Source: Ornithorhynchus anatinus | Taxonomy: Eukaryota > Chordata > Mammalia > Monotremata > Ornithorhynchidae | Assembly (NCBI RefSeq): GCF_004115215.2 | Contig: NW_024396743.1 | Coordinates: forward strand, 3,841,378-3,905,377 | DNA: 64,000 bases | Reading direction: 5' to 3' | Shown: positions 25,701 through 35,270 of the stretch, piece by piece | Position numbering within the stretch: the first letter of the stretch is position 1 | How the letters are laid out: every line of letters starts with the position of its first letter | Translations under genes and position numbers: made by a program | Notes under the pieces: generated by a model | What the model was told of the DNA's origin: nothing | Databases searched by the model: none | The model's input: the letters and a program-made list of their open reading frames with translations, nothing else

Positions 25701-28700
25701 CTGTAAAATGGGGATTAACACTGTGAGCCCCACGTGGGACAACCTGATTCCCCTGTGTCTACCCCAGCGCTCAGAACAGTGCTCGGCACATAGTAAGCGC
25801 TTAACAAATACCAACATTATTATTAACATTATTACTGTGAGCCTCACGTGGAACAACCTGATAGCCCTGTATGTCCCCCAGCGCTTAGAACAGTGCTCTG
25901 CATATAGTAAGCGCTTAACAAATACCAACATTAGTATTATTATTACTATTTAAGCGCTTACTGCGCGCCAGGCACCGTACTAAGCGTCGGGGTGGATGCA
26001 AGCAAATGGGGTCGGCCCGGTCCTTTGTTCCGCGTGGGGCTCACGGTCTCAATCCCCACTTTCCGGACGAGGTGACGGAGGCCCGGAGAAGCACAGTGAC
26101 TTGCCCAAGGTCACCCAGCGGACAAGTGGCGGGGCCGGGATTAGAACCCACGACCTTCTGCCTCCGAGCCACTCCGCCACGCCGCTGCTCTATCGGAAGC
26201 CTCGGCGATCCCCTGTGCCCGGCCCTTCCGTCCGAGCTGGAGCCGTCCCTCCCCTCGCCCGCCCGGGCCCGGGAAGTGCCGGGATGCGGCGGGGGGAGGG
26301 GACCGCGGCTTCCCGACCTCTCAACTTACTCATCCTCTGCAGCAGATCCCACTCTTCCTGTAAGAAGGCTCCGTAGTGACCTGGGGAACGACGAGGAACG
26401 GCAGTTAATCGATCGGCGGCACCGACCGAGCGCTTACTGTGTGCAGAGCACGATACTGAGCACTCGGGAGAGTAAGATGTGGCAGAATTAGCCGACACGC
26501 TCCCTGCCTACAATGAGCTTGCGGTCGAGAGACGGGCGTTAATGTGAACAGTTTATAACACTGAAGGATATGTATCTGGTCAACACTTACTATGCGCCGA
26601 GCACTGCTCTAAGCACTGGGGTAGATACGGGGTAATCAGGTTGTCCCACGTGAGGCTCACGGTCTTACTCCCCATTTTACGGAGGAGGTCACTGAGGCAC
26701 AGAGAAGCGAAGCGGCTGGCCCGAGATCACCCAGCAGGCAAACGGCGGAGCCGGGATCAGAACCCAGGTCCTCTGAGTCCCCGGCCCGGGCTCTTCTCCC
26801 GCTAGGCCCCCAACCTGGGCACGGCAAAAGCGGGCGAGCACCGGGGGGAACCTCTCTCCACCTCCCCTCCCCAAAAACCTGGCAGACCTCCTTCCCCGCC
26901 TCCCGCAACCTCCCAGTCCTGGCTTCGACGTCCTCCGCCGATCCGCCCCGCGCCCGAGCCACCCCCGAACGGCCCCCATCTGGAGCCCCTCTCCGTCCAC
27001 CGGTGGCAAAGGACTTCCCCTCTTCTAATAATCACCAATGGGGTACTTGTTAAGCGCTTACTCTGTGCCAAGCACTAAGGGCCTGGGAGTCGAAAGGCCC
27101 CGGGTTCTAGTTCCCCGCTCTGCCCCTTGTCGGCTGTGTGATGTTGGGCGGGTCTCTTCTCTGGGCCTCAGTGACCTCCTCGGGAAAATGGGGATCGGGA
27201 CTGTCCCCAACTCCATGAGACCGTAAGCTCGTCGTGGGCGGGGAGCGTCACGGTTCGTCGTGTCGTACTTTCCCAAGCGCTCAGCACAGCGCTCCGCACA
27301 CAGTAAGCGCTCAATAAATATGACTCAATAAATGAATGAATTTGGGTCGTCTGTCCATGCTCTCCTGCAGGTTTCTAGCTGGCCCGGGGCCCTCTTGGCT
27401 CACTGGATGAGCGCCTTTTCCCGCTGTCCGTCTTCCCTTTGAGAAAGGAAGCTCCCTGAGGAGGGGAACTAGGTGTCTTTCCGTCTGTAAATCCTCTACA
27501 CCTCCCTAAGGCCCGGCCCGAGCGGATGCTCGGTTGGTTCTGCTGGGCAATGATGATAAAAAGTAATAAAAAATACTTGTGGTATTTGTTAAATGTGTAC
27601 TTTGTGCCAGGCTGTGTACTAAAGCGCTGGGGGAGACACAAGCAAATCGGGTTTGGACCCAGTCCCCGTTCCACACGGGGCTCACGGTCTTAATCCCCAT
27701 TTTCCAGGTGAGGGAACTGAGGCGTAGAGACCGCCGACTCCGAAGGTCAACCACCCAAGGCACCCCACTGTGCTATCAATCTTAAGTCTTTATCGAGCGC
27801 TTACTGCGTGCAGAGCGCTGTGCTATGCGCTTGGGGGGGGGGGGTCCAATGAAACAGAGGTGGTAGACACGTTCCCCGCCCCTAAGGATCTTACGGTCTA
27901 GAGGCGCTGCTAATCTTCTTCGACCTCTCAGCCGTTTCGGACCACCCCTTCCCTCGGAAGCGTTATCCAATCTCGACTTGGCCGACACGGTCCTCGCCCT
28001 GTTCTCCTCCCGTCTCCGTCTCTGCGGCGGGCTCCTCCTCTGCCCTCCACCCCCCATGGTGTGTGTGTGTGGGGAGTCCCTCGGGGCTCAGTCCGGGGTC
28101 CCCTTCTACTCTCCATCTACGCCCACGCCCTTCCCAAATCTCCCTCTCGATCCCTTCCCTCTCGGCCGGCTCCCATTTCCTCTCGCATCCAGGCCATCTC
28201 TACCGGGGTGTCCCGCTGGCAGCTCCGGTTCGACCCATCCAATCCCCAACTCCTCCTCCTCCTCCCTCCCAAATCCCCTCCTCTCCTCACCGGTGACCGC
28301 AACTCCTGACACCCGTATCTCCTTTCGACCCCCCATCCGGTCCCGGTCCCCCAAATCCCATCCGTCCTTTCTTCCTAACATCTCCGGAATCTGCCCCCTC
28401 CCACTCATCCCAACGGCCGGTCCGAGCGCTCTTTCCTTTTTGAATTCTGGCATTTGTTAAGCGCTTACTCTAGGGCAGGCCCTCTACTAAGAGCTGGGGT
28501 CAGATACCGGCTAATCGGATGGGACCCGGTCCCCGTCCCGCGTGGGGCTCACGGTCCCCGTTTTACGGATGAGGGAACGGAGGCCCAAGGAAATGACGTG
28601 ACCCGCCCAAGGCGGCCCAGCCGACAAGCGGAGGAGCCGGGGTGAGATTCCCAGGTCCTTCCGGGTTCTATCCACTAGGACCCGCCGTTTCTCCTTGTCT

Positions 28701-30819
28701 CCTCCCGCTCTCAACGCCGCGACCGCCCAGATCCTTTCTTTAAAACTACCGTTCCGCGCGCGGCCCTCCGCTCCTCGGGTACCGGGGACCCGATACCGTC
28801 CGTTCTGTGCCCTGGGTGTTGAATCCCCGGGGGCAGATGAGGAGACCGAGGCCCACGGGAGTCGAGTGGGTGGCCCGAGGTTCCACAACGGGCAAGAGGG
28901 GAGACCGCACCCACGGCCCTCCGAGTTGGTCCCTCGCCCACCAGACCCGAGCGCTTTCAACTGACATGGAAAAGACCCCAGAGGCGGTTTTCTGCCTCCC
29001 GAGCTCTTGGAAAACTGCCCTCTCCCAGTTCCCCTCCTCCGTTTTGCCCCCACGCTCCCGAAGGTGGAGCTGGCACCTCCGACCGGGGGTCGGAGACCCC
29101 CTCCGAGAAAGCCCCAGCCCGGCCCGGAAAGGGCTACGCTAAGCTGCGATCGCTCAGGCGTGGCCCGGGCCCGGAGCCGGGAGCCCTGGGCTCGCATCGC
29201 GGCTCCGCCGCTTGCCCGCCGCGGGACCCTGGGCCGCTCACTCGACTCCCCCGGGCCTCAGTCTCCCCACCTGCCCCCCGGGGGTTCAACACCCGCTCTC
29301 CCTCTCCCTCCGACTGTGAGCCCCGGGCGGGGACTGTGCGGTGCCCGTCTCCCACCGTGGTCCGGCTGGGGCCTCACCTCTCTTGGCGATCATTTGAGGG
29401 CAGCCCAAATTCAAGTCTATGGCGTCACAGTGATCCTGAGCCAGCAGAGCGGCCTTTACAAACACTTCCGGGTCGTTGGCGCAGAACTGCAAGACAGGCG
29501 AGGGCCGGGTGAGGCCCGGAGCGCAGCGGCCGGTCCGGCCCGGGCCCGGCCGGGAGGGAGGACGGGGGGAGGCCGAGCGGGTCCGGCCTGGGGGCCCCTT
29601 CTCCCCGCACGGGTCAGCCCGAGCCCGGCGGGACCTCTCCACCACGAGACCTGGGTTCTGACCCCGGCTCCGCCGCTGGTCTGCTGGGTCACCTCGGGCA
29701 AGTCGCTTCTCTGGGCCTCGGTGGCCTCCTCTGGAAAATGGGGATCGAGACCGTGGGCCCCACGTGGGACGGGAACTGCGTCCAACCCCGTTTGCTTGGA
29801 TCCGCCCCAGCGCTCAGAACAGTGCTCGACACGTAGTAAGCGCTTAACGGATTCACTCCATCGTCATCACCCCTGGAGATCCCCGGGGCCCGAGAAGATG
29901 GTCCGCTCTTTCCACTAAGCCACGCTGCTTCTCTGATCATCGACTGATTGATCGATTGAGAGAAAAAGACCGTGAGCCCCACGTGGGACGGGGACTCTAT
30001 CCAACCTGATGAGCTGCTTGAGAAGCAGCACGGCCTAACAGAGAATCCGGGCCAGGGAGTCAGAAAGACCTGGATTCTAATCCCGGCCCCGGCACTGTTC
30101 TGCTGTGACACCTCGGGCAAGGCACTTCACTTCTCTGGGCCTCAGTTCTCTCACCTGGAAAATGGGGATTGAGATCGGGAGCCCCGTGGGGGACGGGGTC
30201 TGTGCCCAACCTGATCACTGGGTGTTTAGCGTTCAGAACGGTGCTCGGCAGAGAAGCGCTTAGGAGATACCCTAAGAGGACAACGAAAACGATGTAAAAA
30301 GCCCGAGCCCAACAGGTCCGGTTGTCGGGGGGCTCTTCGGTGGGGCCACCCGGGGTCGTCCCAATAATGGGCATCTGTAAGCACTTGCTATGTGCCACAG
30401 ACACTGTACTGAGCGCCGGGGTGGATCCAAGCAAACGGGGCTGGCCCAGTTTTTGGCCAACATGGGGCTCGCTCTCTCCATCCCCATTTTCCAGAGGAGG
30501 TCACCGAGGCCCAGGGAAGCGAAACGACTCGCCCGAGGCCACGCAGAACCCGCGACCCCCCGACCGCCGGGCCCGGTGGTACCTGCACGATGAGGGGCCG
30601 GTCCTCGGGGCAGACGTCGCAGTAGAGGTTCTCCTTGCGGTAGTTGGCGTCGCGGACGAAGACCTGGGCGTGGAGCATGGGGGTGTAGCAGAGCTGGGCC
30701 CCGTGGCGGCGGCTGAGGAGCCTCCAGGCCAGCTCGCTCTGGTCCACCATGGGGGCCACCACGTGCCGGGCCCCGCGCAGGCCGAGGCGCCAGAACTCCA
30801 ATCCCTCCAGCTTGGCCAT
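22716..30819 (-). CDS. DUS1L: DUS1L, tRNA-dihydrouridine synthase 1-like (13 exons, complete)
   Basis: Minus-strand exons 30819-30583, 29486-29378, 26380-26330, 25364-25252, 24778-24696, 24595-24492, 24378-24234, 24128-24032, 23944-23856, 23756-23578, 23189-23152, 23011-22936 and 22855-22716 total 1461 nt, 486 residues (human about 473). It is a flavoenzyme that reduces uridine to dihydrouridine in the tRNA D-loop using NADPH and FMN. The TIM-barrel half has MVDQSE (24-29), [18 protein letters not shown] with the likely catalytic Cys108, [11 protein letters not shown] at 173-183 and FANGNI for FMN phosphate binding. The C-terminal part has an acidic run of about nine Glu, a basic [10 protein letters not shown] segment and a Cys-rich zinc-binding stretch ([16 protein letters not shown]). 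The start [10 protein letters not shown] matches human MPKLQGFEFW. A CAG just upstream (30820s, minus strand) suggests a preceding non-coding exon. It converges with GPS1. Confidence 0.96.
24797..24870 (-). mobile_element. MON1 tail fragment abutting the DUS1L exon 5 acceptor
   Basis: 'caggtatttattaagcgcttgctatgtgccgaggcctgtactaagcgccggggtgg' is a reverse MON1 tail that begins about 18 bp from the acceptor at 24779-24781. Confidence 0.75.
24883..25016 (+). mobile_element. MON1-type SINE with internal deletion (DUS1L intron 4)
   Basis: The head 'gaagcagcctgactcagtggccagagcccgggcttgggagtcag' joins directly to the core 'ccgtgtgacttgggtcgagtcgcttcg'. The B-box region is missing. Confidence 0.75.
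25570..25832 (+). mobile_element. full-length MON1-type SINE, young-looking (DUS1L intron 3)
   Basis: Near-consensus throughout, with 'gggttcgaatcccggctctgccacttgtcagctgggtgact' and the tail 'gcgcttaacaaataccaacattattatta'. Confidence 0.88.
25833..25948 (+). mobile_element. MON1 3' half repeated in tandem
   Basis: It restarts at 'actgtgagcctcacgtggaacaacctgatagccctgtatg' directly after the tail of the copy at 25570-25832 and ends with a second 'aaataccaacattagtattattatt'. Confidence 0.85.
25951..26190 (-). mobile_element. full-length MON1-type SINE (reverse), tail-to-tail with the previous pair
   Basis: The reverse tail starts 'taagcgcttactgcgcgccaggcaccgtactaagcg' immediately after the forward tail. 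The reverse core, B-box 'gccgggattagaacccacg' and head 'ccacgccgctgctc' follow. Confidence 0.85.
26404..26530 (-). mobile_element. L2-type 3' tail (reverse, DUS1L intron 2)
   Basis: 'accgagcgcttactgtgtgcagagcacgatactgagcactcgggagagtaag...ccctgcctacaatgagcttgcggtcgagag'. It begins 24 bp from exon 3, on its acceptor side. Confidence 0.8.
26570..26812 (-). mobile_element. full-length MON1-type SINE (reverse, DUS1L intron 2)
   Basis: 'tcaacacttactatgcgccgagcactgctctaagcactggggtagatacggggtaatcaggttgtccc', core and 'gccgggatcagaacccagg' are all visible. Confidence 0.85.
27084..27340 (+). mobile_element. MON1-type SINE (27084-27212) followed by L2 3' tail (27213-27340)
   Basis: The SINE part contains 'gggcctgggagtcgaaaggccccgggttctagttccccgc'. 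The L2 part contains 'gagaccgtaagctcgtcgtgggcggggagcg' and 'agtaagcgctcaataaatatgactcaataaatgaatgaa'. A reverse MON1 tail stub precedes at 27040-27080. Confidence 0.75.
27565..27768 (-). mobile_element. MON1-type SINE (reverse, DUS1L intron 2)
   Basis: 'gtggtatttgttaaatgtgtactttgtgccaggctgtgtactaaagcgctgggggagacacaagcaaatcggg' through the reverse core. Confidence 0.8.
27775..27905 (-). mobile_element. L2-type 3' tail (reverse, DUS1L intron 2)
   Basis: 'cttaagtctttatcgagcgcttactgcgtgcagagcgctgtgctatgcgcttggg...ccccgcccctaaggatcttacggtctagag'. Confidence 0.8.
27906..28320 (+). mobile_element. L2-type LINE ORF2 remnant (DUS1L intron 2)
   Basis: The strand carries decayed L2 reverse-transcriptase text: 'ttcgacctctcagccgtttcgg' fits the LDLSAAFD region, 'gcgggctcctcctctgccctccacccc' follows, then 'ggggctcagtccggggtccccttctactctccatctac' fits the QGSVLGPLLFSIY region. 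It is full of gaps and not functional. Confidence 0.7.
28448..28682 (-). mobile_element. full-length MON1-type SINE (reverse, DUS1L intron 2)
   Basis: 'tggcatttgttaagcgcttactctagggcaggccctctactaagagctggggtcagataccgg' through 'ccggggtgagattcccagg'. Confidence 0.8.
29150..29335 (+). mobile_element. MON1-type SINE, old (DUS1L intron 2)
   Basis: 'gggcccggagccgggagccctgggctcgcatcgcggctccg' and 'gggcctcagtctccccacctg' are CpG-enriched versions of head and core. It ends near the exon 2 donor at 29377. Confidence 0.6.
29640..29867 (+). mobile_element. MON1-type SINE (DUS1L intron 1)
   Basis: 'gacctgggttctgaccccggctccg', 'tgggccccacgtgggacgggaactg' and 'cacgtagtaagcgcttaacggattc'. Confidence 0.8.
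30017..30280 (+). mobile_element. full-length MON1-type SINE (DUS1L intron 1)
   Basis: 'gagaagcagcacggcctaacagagaatccgggccagggagtcag' to 'cagagaagcgcttaggagatacc'. A reverse MON1 head stub lies at 29895-29934. Confidence 0.8.
30363..30570 (-). mobile_element. MON1-type SINE (reverse, DUS1L intron 1)
   Basis: 'gggcatctgtaagcacttgctatgtgccacagacactgtactgagcgccggggtgg' through the reverse core. It ends about 10 bp from the exon 1 donor (30582). Confidence 0.8.
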
Positions 30820-31015
30820 CTTCTCCGCTCTGGTCCAACGAGGGCAGGGGGCGGGAGACCCTCCGTCAGCGGGACGGAGCCCCCGCGGCCAGGGGGTCGG
30901 CGGGTCTCCCGCCTCCGTTCCGCGGGGCTCTCCCGGGCGCTCGGAGGGTACCGTCGATGGACCGATCACCCAGAGGGCCGCCCCGCCCTGCCTCACGGGG
31001 ACGGTGGCGCTCGCA

Positions 31016-31122
31016 CATCCGATCGTATTTATCGACCACTTGCTGTGCACGAAGCGCCGTACCAAGCGCTTGAGAGAGGAAAACTCAACCAGAAACAGAC
31101 CCGTTCCCCGCCCAGAACGAGA
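31016..31122 (-). mobile_element. L2-type 3' tail (reverse)
   Basis: 'cgatcgtatttatcgaccacttgctgtgcacgaagcgccgtaccaagcgcttgagag...cccgttccccgcccagaacgagag'. Confidence 0.75.
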
Positions 31123-31415
31123 GTCACGAGGGTACAAGATACCACAGGGATTACTATTACATCCATCGATGGTATTCAGTGAGCTCTTTCTATGCGCGGG
31201 ACACTGTACCAATTCCACAAAGGGGCTTCCACTGCCGTGCCTTTCGTTTCGAAAGCTACCTTCCCGGGGGTTTTGAGAAGAGTCTCCGAGCCTTTCCTCA
31301 ACTGTCGTCCCTAGAGCCAAAGCGACTCACTTCATGCCGGGTACTGTGCTGAGCGCTGGGGTCGGTACAAATTCATCGGGTCAGACACGATCCCCGTCCC
31401 CCACGGGGCCCACGG

Positions 31416-31890
31416 TAATGCCAACCTTCTCGCTGGGCCTCGATCTCGCCGCCGACCCCTCGCCCTCATCCTGCCTCGGGCCTGGAACGCCCTCCCTCCT
31501 CAAATTCATTCATTCGTTCATTCAATCGTATGTGCCGAGCGCTTACTGCGTGCGGGGCACCGGACTAAGCGCTTGGGAGAGGGCGACAGAGCAACAGACA
31601 CGTTCCCTACCCGCGACGAGCTCAAATCCGACGACTCCCCCCCGACTTCGAAGACTTATCTATCGAGGGCCCGTCTCCTCCAAGAAGCCTTCCCGGACTA
31701 AGCCCCCCTTTCCTCTTCCCCCACTCCCTTCTGCGTCACCCCGACTCGCTCCCTTTATTGCTCCCAGCCCCACATCCCTTATATTCACACCTGTCATTTA
31801 TTTATTTCCATTCCTGTCTCCGTCTAGACTGGCAGCTCGTTGTGGGCAGGGCCCGTGTCTTTCTGCGGCTCTACTGTCCTCTCCCAAGAG
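31416..31890 (+). mobile_element. L2-type LINE 3' end, split by another L2 tail
   Basis: 'aatgccaaccttctcgctgggcctcgatctcgccgccgacccctcgccc' starts it and 'ctagactggcagctcgttgtgggcagggcccgtgtc...ctctcccaagagctt' ends it. A reverse L2 tail at 31506-31620 interrupts it, flanked by CTCAAAT on both sides. Confidence 0.8.
31506..31620 (-). mobile_element. nested L2-type 3' tail (reverse)
   Basis: (TCATT)n, then 'caatcgtatgtgccgagcgcttactgcgtgcggggcaccggactaagcgcttgggagagg' up to 'cgcgacgag'. CTCAAAT lies at 31499-31505 and again at 31621-31627. Confidence 0.8.
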
Positions 31891-31980
31891 CTTTTACAGC
31901 TGAGGAAACAGAGGCCCAGAGAAGTGTAGTGACTTGCCCTAGGTCACACAGCAGGTAAGTGGTGGAGCTGGGATTTCTAG
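31886..31980 (-). mobile_element. classic MIR SINE core (reverse)
   Basis: 'tttacagctgaggaaacagaggcccagagaagtgtagtgacttgccctaggtcacacagcagg' matches the ancient mammal-wide MIR core better than MON1. Confidence 0.75.
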
Positions 31981-32156
31981 ACTCCTCTTGTGGGGGCGTG
32001 ACTGAAATGCTGCCAAACTGTGCCCCCTTTTCCCACGTTATCAAAGGCGCCCGTCCCCGTCTCTGGAACAAGAGCCCCATTTATCATCGGCCTTACAACG
32101 GAGCGGGTTTCTAACCGTGGGGATCTTTAGGAACGATTCCATTTACCCCTAACTTT

Positions 32157-32532
32157 CATCTGGAAAACATGGATTAACGGCGAGCTCCGTGTGGGACGGG
32201 AAGTGGGTTCGACCCTATTAGCTTGTATCTACCCCAGCGCTTAGAACAGTGCCTGGCGCTTAAATATCATTCCTTCCCCTCCCCTCAGCACTGTGCTCAT
32301 TTGTATATATTTTTTATTACCCTATTTATTTTGTTAATGAGGTGTCCATCCCCTTCATTCTACTTATCGTGATTATGTCGTCTTGTTTTTGTCCGTCTGT
32401 CTCCCCCGATTAGACCGTAAGCCCGTCACTGGGCAGGGGACTGTCTCTATCTGCTGCCGAACTGTCCACTCCAAGCGCTTAGTACGGTGCTCTGCACACA
32501 GTAAGCGCTCAATAAATACTATTGAATGAATA
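32157..32532 (+). mobile_element. MON1 3' half (32157-32262) followed by L2 3' end, variant subfamily (32266-32532)
   Basis: The L2 part has a less common 3' pattern: 'cagcactgtgctcatttgtatatattttttattaccctatttattttgttaatgaggtg', then 'ccccgattagaccgtaagcccgtcactgggcaggggactgtctctatctg' and 'caataaatactattgaatgaa'. It looks younger than most copies here. Confidence 0.8.
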
Positions 32533-32549
32533 TATAAAAAGAAATATAT

Positions 32550-32668
32550 TTTCACGTCTGTCTCCCCTGCTAGACCGTAAGCCCCTGGAAGACAGGGATT
32601 GTGTCTACCGCCTCTACTCTATTAGAGTCCCCCACGTTCGGCCCAGAGTATGCGTCGATTAATACCCC
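32550..32668 (+). mobile_element. L2-type 3' end, degenerate
   Basis: 'cgtctgtctcccctgctagaccgtaagcccctggaagacagggattgtgtc' with a decayed tail. Confidence 0.6.
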
Positions 32669-32754
32669 TGGCCGATCATACTTGTAAACCACTAACTCCA
32701 GGTTCCTCGCTCGCCACTCCTCTCTGAAGAGCCCGGGAGTCGGAAGGATCCCTT

Positions 32755-33100
32755 CTCTCCTTCGATCGTATCTGTCGAGCGCTCGCCGTGCGCGGAGCAC
32801 TGGACTAAGAGCTCGGGCGAGGACCATACGACATCCCCCGCCCGCGACGCGCTGACGGTCTAAAGGGGGTGGGGACGGACGTTACTGGAAATAAATCAAT
32901 GACACGAGGGGCGTGGGGCTGGGAGGGAGGAAGAACAAAGCTGTCGAGCGCTCAGAACAGTGCTCGGCACATAGGAAGCGCCCAACACACGCCATCATCA
33001 ACAAAGGGAGCGAGGCGGGGCGACGCAGAAGGGAGTTGGGATAAGGGGAAAGGCGGGAGGCGTAGTCGGGGAAGGCCTCTTGGAGGAGAGGGGCCTTCAC
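32755..33100 (-). mobile_element. L2-type 3' end (reverse, long), split by a MON1 fragment
   Basis: 'gatcgtatctgtcgagcgctcgccgtgcgcggagcactgg' to 'ggaaggcctcttggaggagag' is one reverse L2 3' region. A MON1 tail piece at 32941-32999 interrupts it between AACAAAG duplications. Confidence 0.75.
32941..32999 (+). mobile_element. short MON1 3' fragment with 7-bp target-site duplication
   Basis: 'gcgctcagaacagtgctcggcacataggaagcgcccaacac' is MON1 tail. AACAAAG is present at 32934-32940 and 33000-33006. Confidence 0.8.
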
Positions 33101-33102
33101 TT

Positions 33103-33360
33103 AGAGAAGCAGCGTGGCTCAGTGGAAAGAGCCCGGGCTTGGGAGTCGGAGGTCGTGGGTTCTAATCCCGGGCCCGCCGCTCGTCAGCTGTGTGATTTGG
33201 GGGGAGTCGCTTTACTTCTCTGTGCCTCAGGTCCCTCATCTGGAAAATGGGGCTTGACCGTGAGCCTCGCGTGGGACCACCTGATTGCCCCGTCTCTCCC
33301 CCAGCGCTTAGAACAGTGCTCTGCACATAGCGAGCGCTTAACAAATGCCAACATTACGAT
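33103..33360 (+). mobile_element. full-length MON1-type SINE
   Basis: 'gagaagcagcgtggctcagtggaaagagcccgggcttgggagtcgg' to 'catagcgagcgcttaacaaatgccaacatta'. Confidence 0.85.
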
Positions 33361-33404
33361 CTGAAGGGGCGGGAGAGTCAAAGGATCCGGGTGAGTGAGT
33401 GAGG

Positions 33405-33640
33405 CGTACCGATTAAGCGCTTAGGGGGTGCAGAGCACTGTACTAAACGCTTGCGGGAGGACGATCGACTCCAAACGACCCACTCCCTGCCCACAACGAG
33501 CTCAAGGCCTAGAGCGGGGCCAGGCCTTAAACTGTTCACTCGTTCCATCGGAGTCATTGAGCGCTTACCGTGTGCGGAGCCCTGTACTAAACGCTGGGGC
33601 GAGGGGGCCACGACGAGTCGGTCCGGTCCCGGCCGAGCCC
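33405..33640 (-). mobile_element. two successive L2-type 3' tails (reverse)
   Basis: One at 33405-33515 ('attaagcgcttagggggtgcagagcactgtactaaacgcttgcggg'), another at about 33535-33640 ('tcattgagcgcttaccgtgtgcggagccctgtactaaacgctgggg'). Confidence 0.7.
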
Positions 33641-33756
33641 CTGGTGCCCGCTTCGGGTGTGTGGGCCTCGGGTCTCCTCCTCCGTCGGAGGGGCTTCGAG
33701 TCCCCCCCCGTGGGGGTCGGGCCCGCGTCCGGTCTGAGTCCGGTCTGAGGGTGGCG

Positions 33757-33990
33757 GGGCTTAGCCCGGAGTGGGCACCGGTGCTCGCCCCTCGCCCCGC
33801 CGCTCGTCTGCTGCGGGACCCCGGGCCGGGCGCTCGCCGTCTCTGGGCCTCAGTTCCCTCCTCTGGAAAAGGGGGGGTGAGGGCCGTCAGCCCCACGCGG
33901 GGCAACCCGGCCACCTGGGCTCCACCCCAGCGCTTGGCACCGTGCTGGGCACCCAGGAAGCGCCTCGCCAACGCCTTTATTATTCTTTTC
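33757..33990 (+). mobile_element. MON1-type SINE
   Basis: 'ctctgggcctcagttccctcctctggaaaa', 'gccgtcagccccacgcggggcaacccgg' and 'cccagcgcttggcaccgtgctgggc'. Confidence 0.75.
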
Positions 33991-34084
33991 GAAAGAAAGG
34001 GGACCCCGCTTAGGGGAGGCTGCGGGGGCTCCCTTGGGTCCTCACCCCGCCGCCGCCGCCGCCGCCGCTTACCTGGCGCCCGGC

Positions 34085-34265
34085 CTCGGGCGAGTCACTT
34101 CCCTGCTCCGGGCCTCGGTTTCCTCATCTGGAAAATGGGGAGCGCGGGCCAGGGCAGGCCGCGGGCCGCCCCCCGCCCCCTGCCGCCCCCCCGCACGTGG
34201 GCCCCGCGGAGCGCAGCGCAGCGTTCAGCGCAGCGGCGGGCACGTGGTGAGCGGTTTAGGAGAAG
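34085..34265 (+). mobile_element. MON1-type SINE core, GC-shifted
   Basis: 'cctcgggcgagtcacttccctgctccgggcctcggtttcctcatctggaaaatgggg', then a GC-rich remnant of the 3' half ending 'gggcacgtggtgagcgg'. Confidence 0.65.
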
Positions 34266-34507
34266 GGCCCCCGCCGGGCCCCGGGCCATCGCGCGGACCC
34301 TGCCCTCGGCCGGCCGCACGGGGGCGCCACCCCCCCCCCCGCCCGGCCCGGCCCGGCCCGGCCCGCCTCGGCTCCCGGCGGCCCCCGCGCCGCCAACCGC
34401 CCCTCCTCCCATCCCGGCGGCCCCCGCGCCAGCCGAGGAGCCGTCGATCCCGGCAGCCTCCGCGCCTCCCGCCGCCATCGGTTCTCCTCCTGCCCCTCGC
34501 CCGCTGT

Positions 34508-34640
34508 GGCCCACTCGTTTAGACCGAGAGCCCGTCTTCGGGCAGGGACGGGCCCTGTCTGTTACCTGACTGTCCTTTCCCGAGCGCCCGGGACGGCGCC
34601 CCGCACGTAGTAAGCGCTCAGTAAATAAGGCCGAATGAAG
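34508..34640 (+). mobile_element. L2-type 3' end
   Basis: 'cactcgtttagaccgagagcccgtcttcgggcagggacgggccctgtc' to 'cacgtagtaagcgctcagtaaataaggccgaatgaa'. Confidence 0.75.
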
Positions 34641-34768
34641 GGATGAAGCCGGGGCCAGGCGCTCCACGGCTCTGGGCCTCAGTTTCCTCCCCCGGAGAAC
34701 GGGGATTCAGTCCCTCTTCTCCTTCCCCCCTAGGCTGGGAACCCCCTTCGGGGACGGGGGTCTGGCTC

Positions 34769-35268
34769 TAATAATAAGGATGGTATCTGTTAAGCGCTTA
34801 CTGTGGGCCAGTGTTCCAAGCGCTGGGGGAGATACCAGGTGAGGCCCCGCGGGGCTCACGATCTTCCCCATTTTCCAGATGAGGTCACCGAGGCCCAGAG
34901 AATAATAACAACGTTGGCATTTATTAAGCTCTTGCTAGGTGCAGAGCACTGTTCTAAGCCCTGTAGATCCAGCATCATCAGGTTGTCCCACGTGAGGCTC
35001 ACAGTCTTCCTCCCCATTTTCCAGATGAGGTCACTGAGGCCCAGTGAAGTGACTTGCCCAGTCACACGGCTGACAAGTGGCAGAGCCTGGATTCGAACCC
35101 ACGACCTCTGACTCCCAAGCCCGGGCTCTTTCCACCGAGCCACGCTGCTCCTCGAGTGAAGTGACATGCCCGAGGTCACACAGCGGACGAGCGGCGGAGC
35201 CGAGACGAGAACCCTCTTCCGCTGACTCCCGAACCGGCGCACTTTCCACTAAGCCACGCTGCTTCTCT
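34769..35268 (-). mobile_element. MON1-type SINE (reverse) split by a younger full-length reverse MON1
   Basis: The outer copy is 34769-34900 plus 35154-35268. The inner copy, 34901-35153, runs from (AAT)n and 'gttggcatttattaagctcttgctagg' to the head 'ccaccgagccacgctgctcctc'. The outer core resumes at 'gagtgaagtgacatgcccgagg'. Confidence 0.8.
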
Positions 35269-35270
35269 CA

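Noticed and set aside
27978-28460. Possible host gene fragment in DUS1L intron 2
   Set aside because: The text fits a decayed L2 reverse-transcriptase region, and its neighbours are other repeats.
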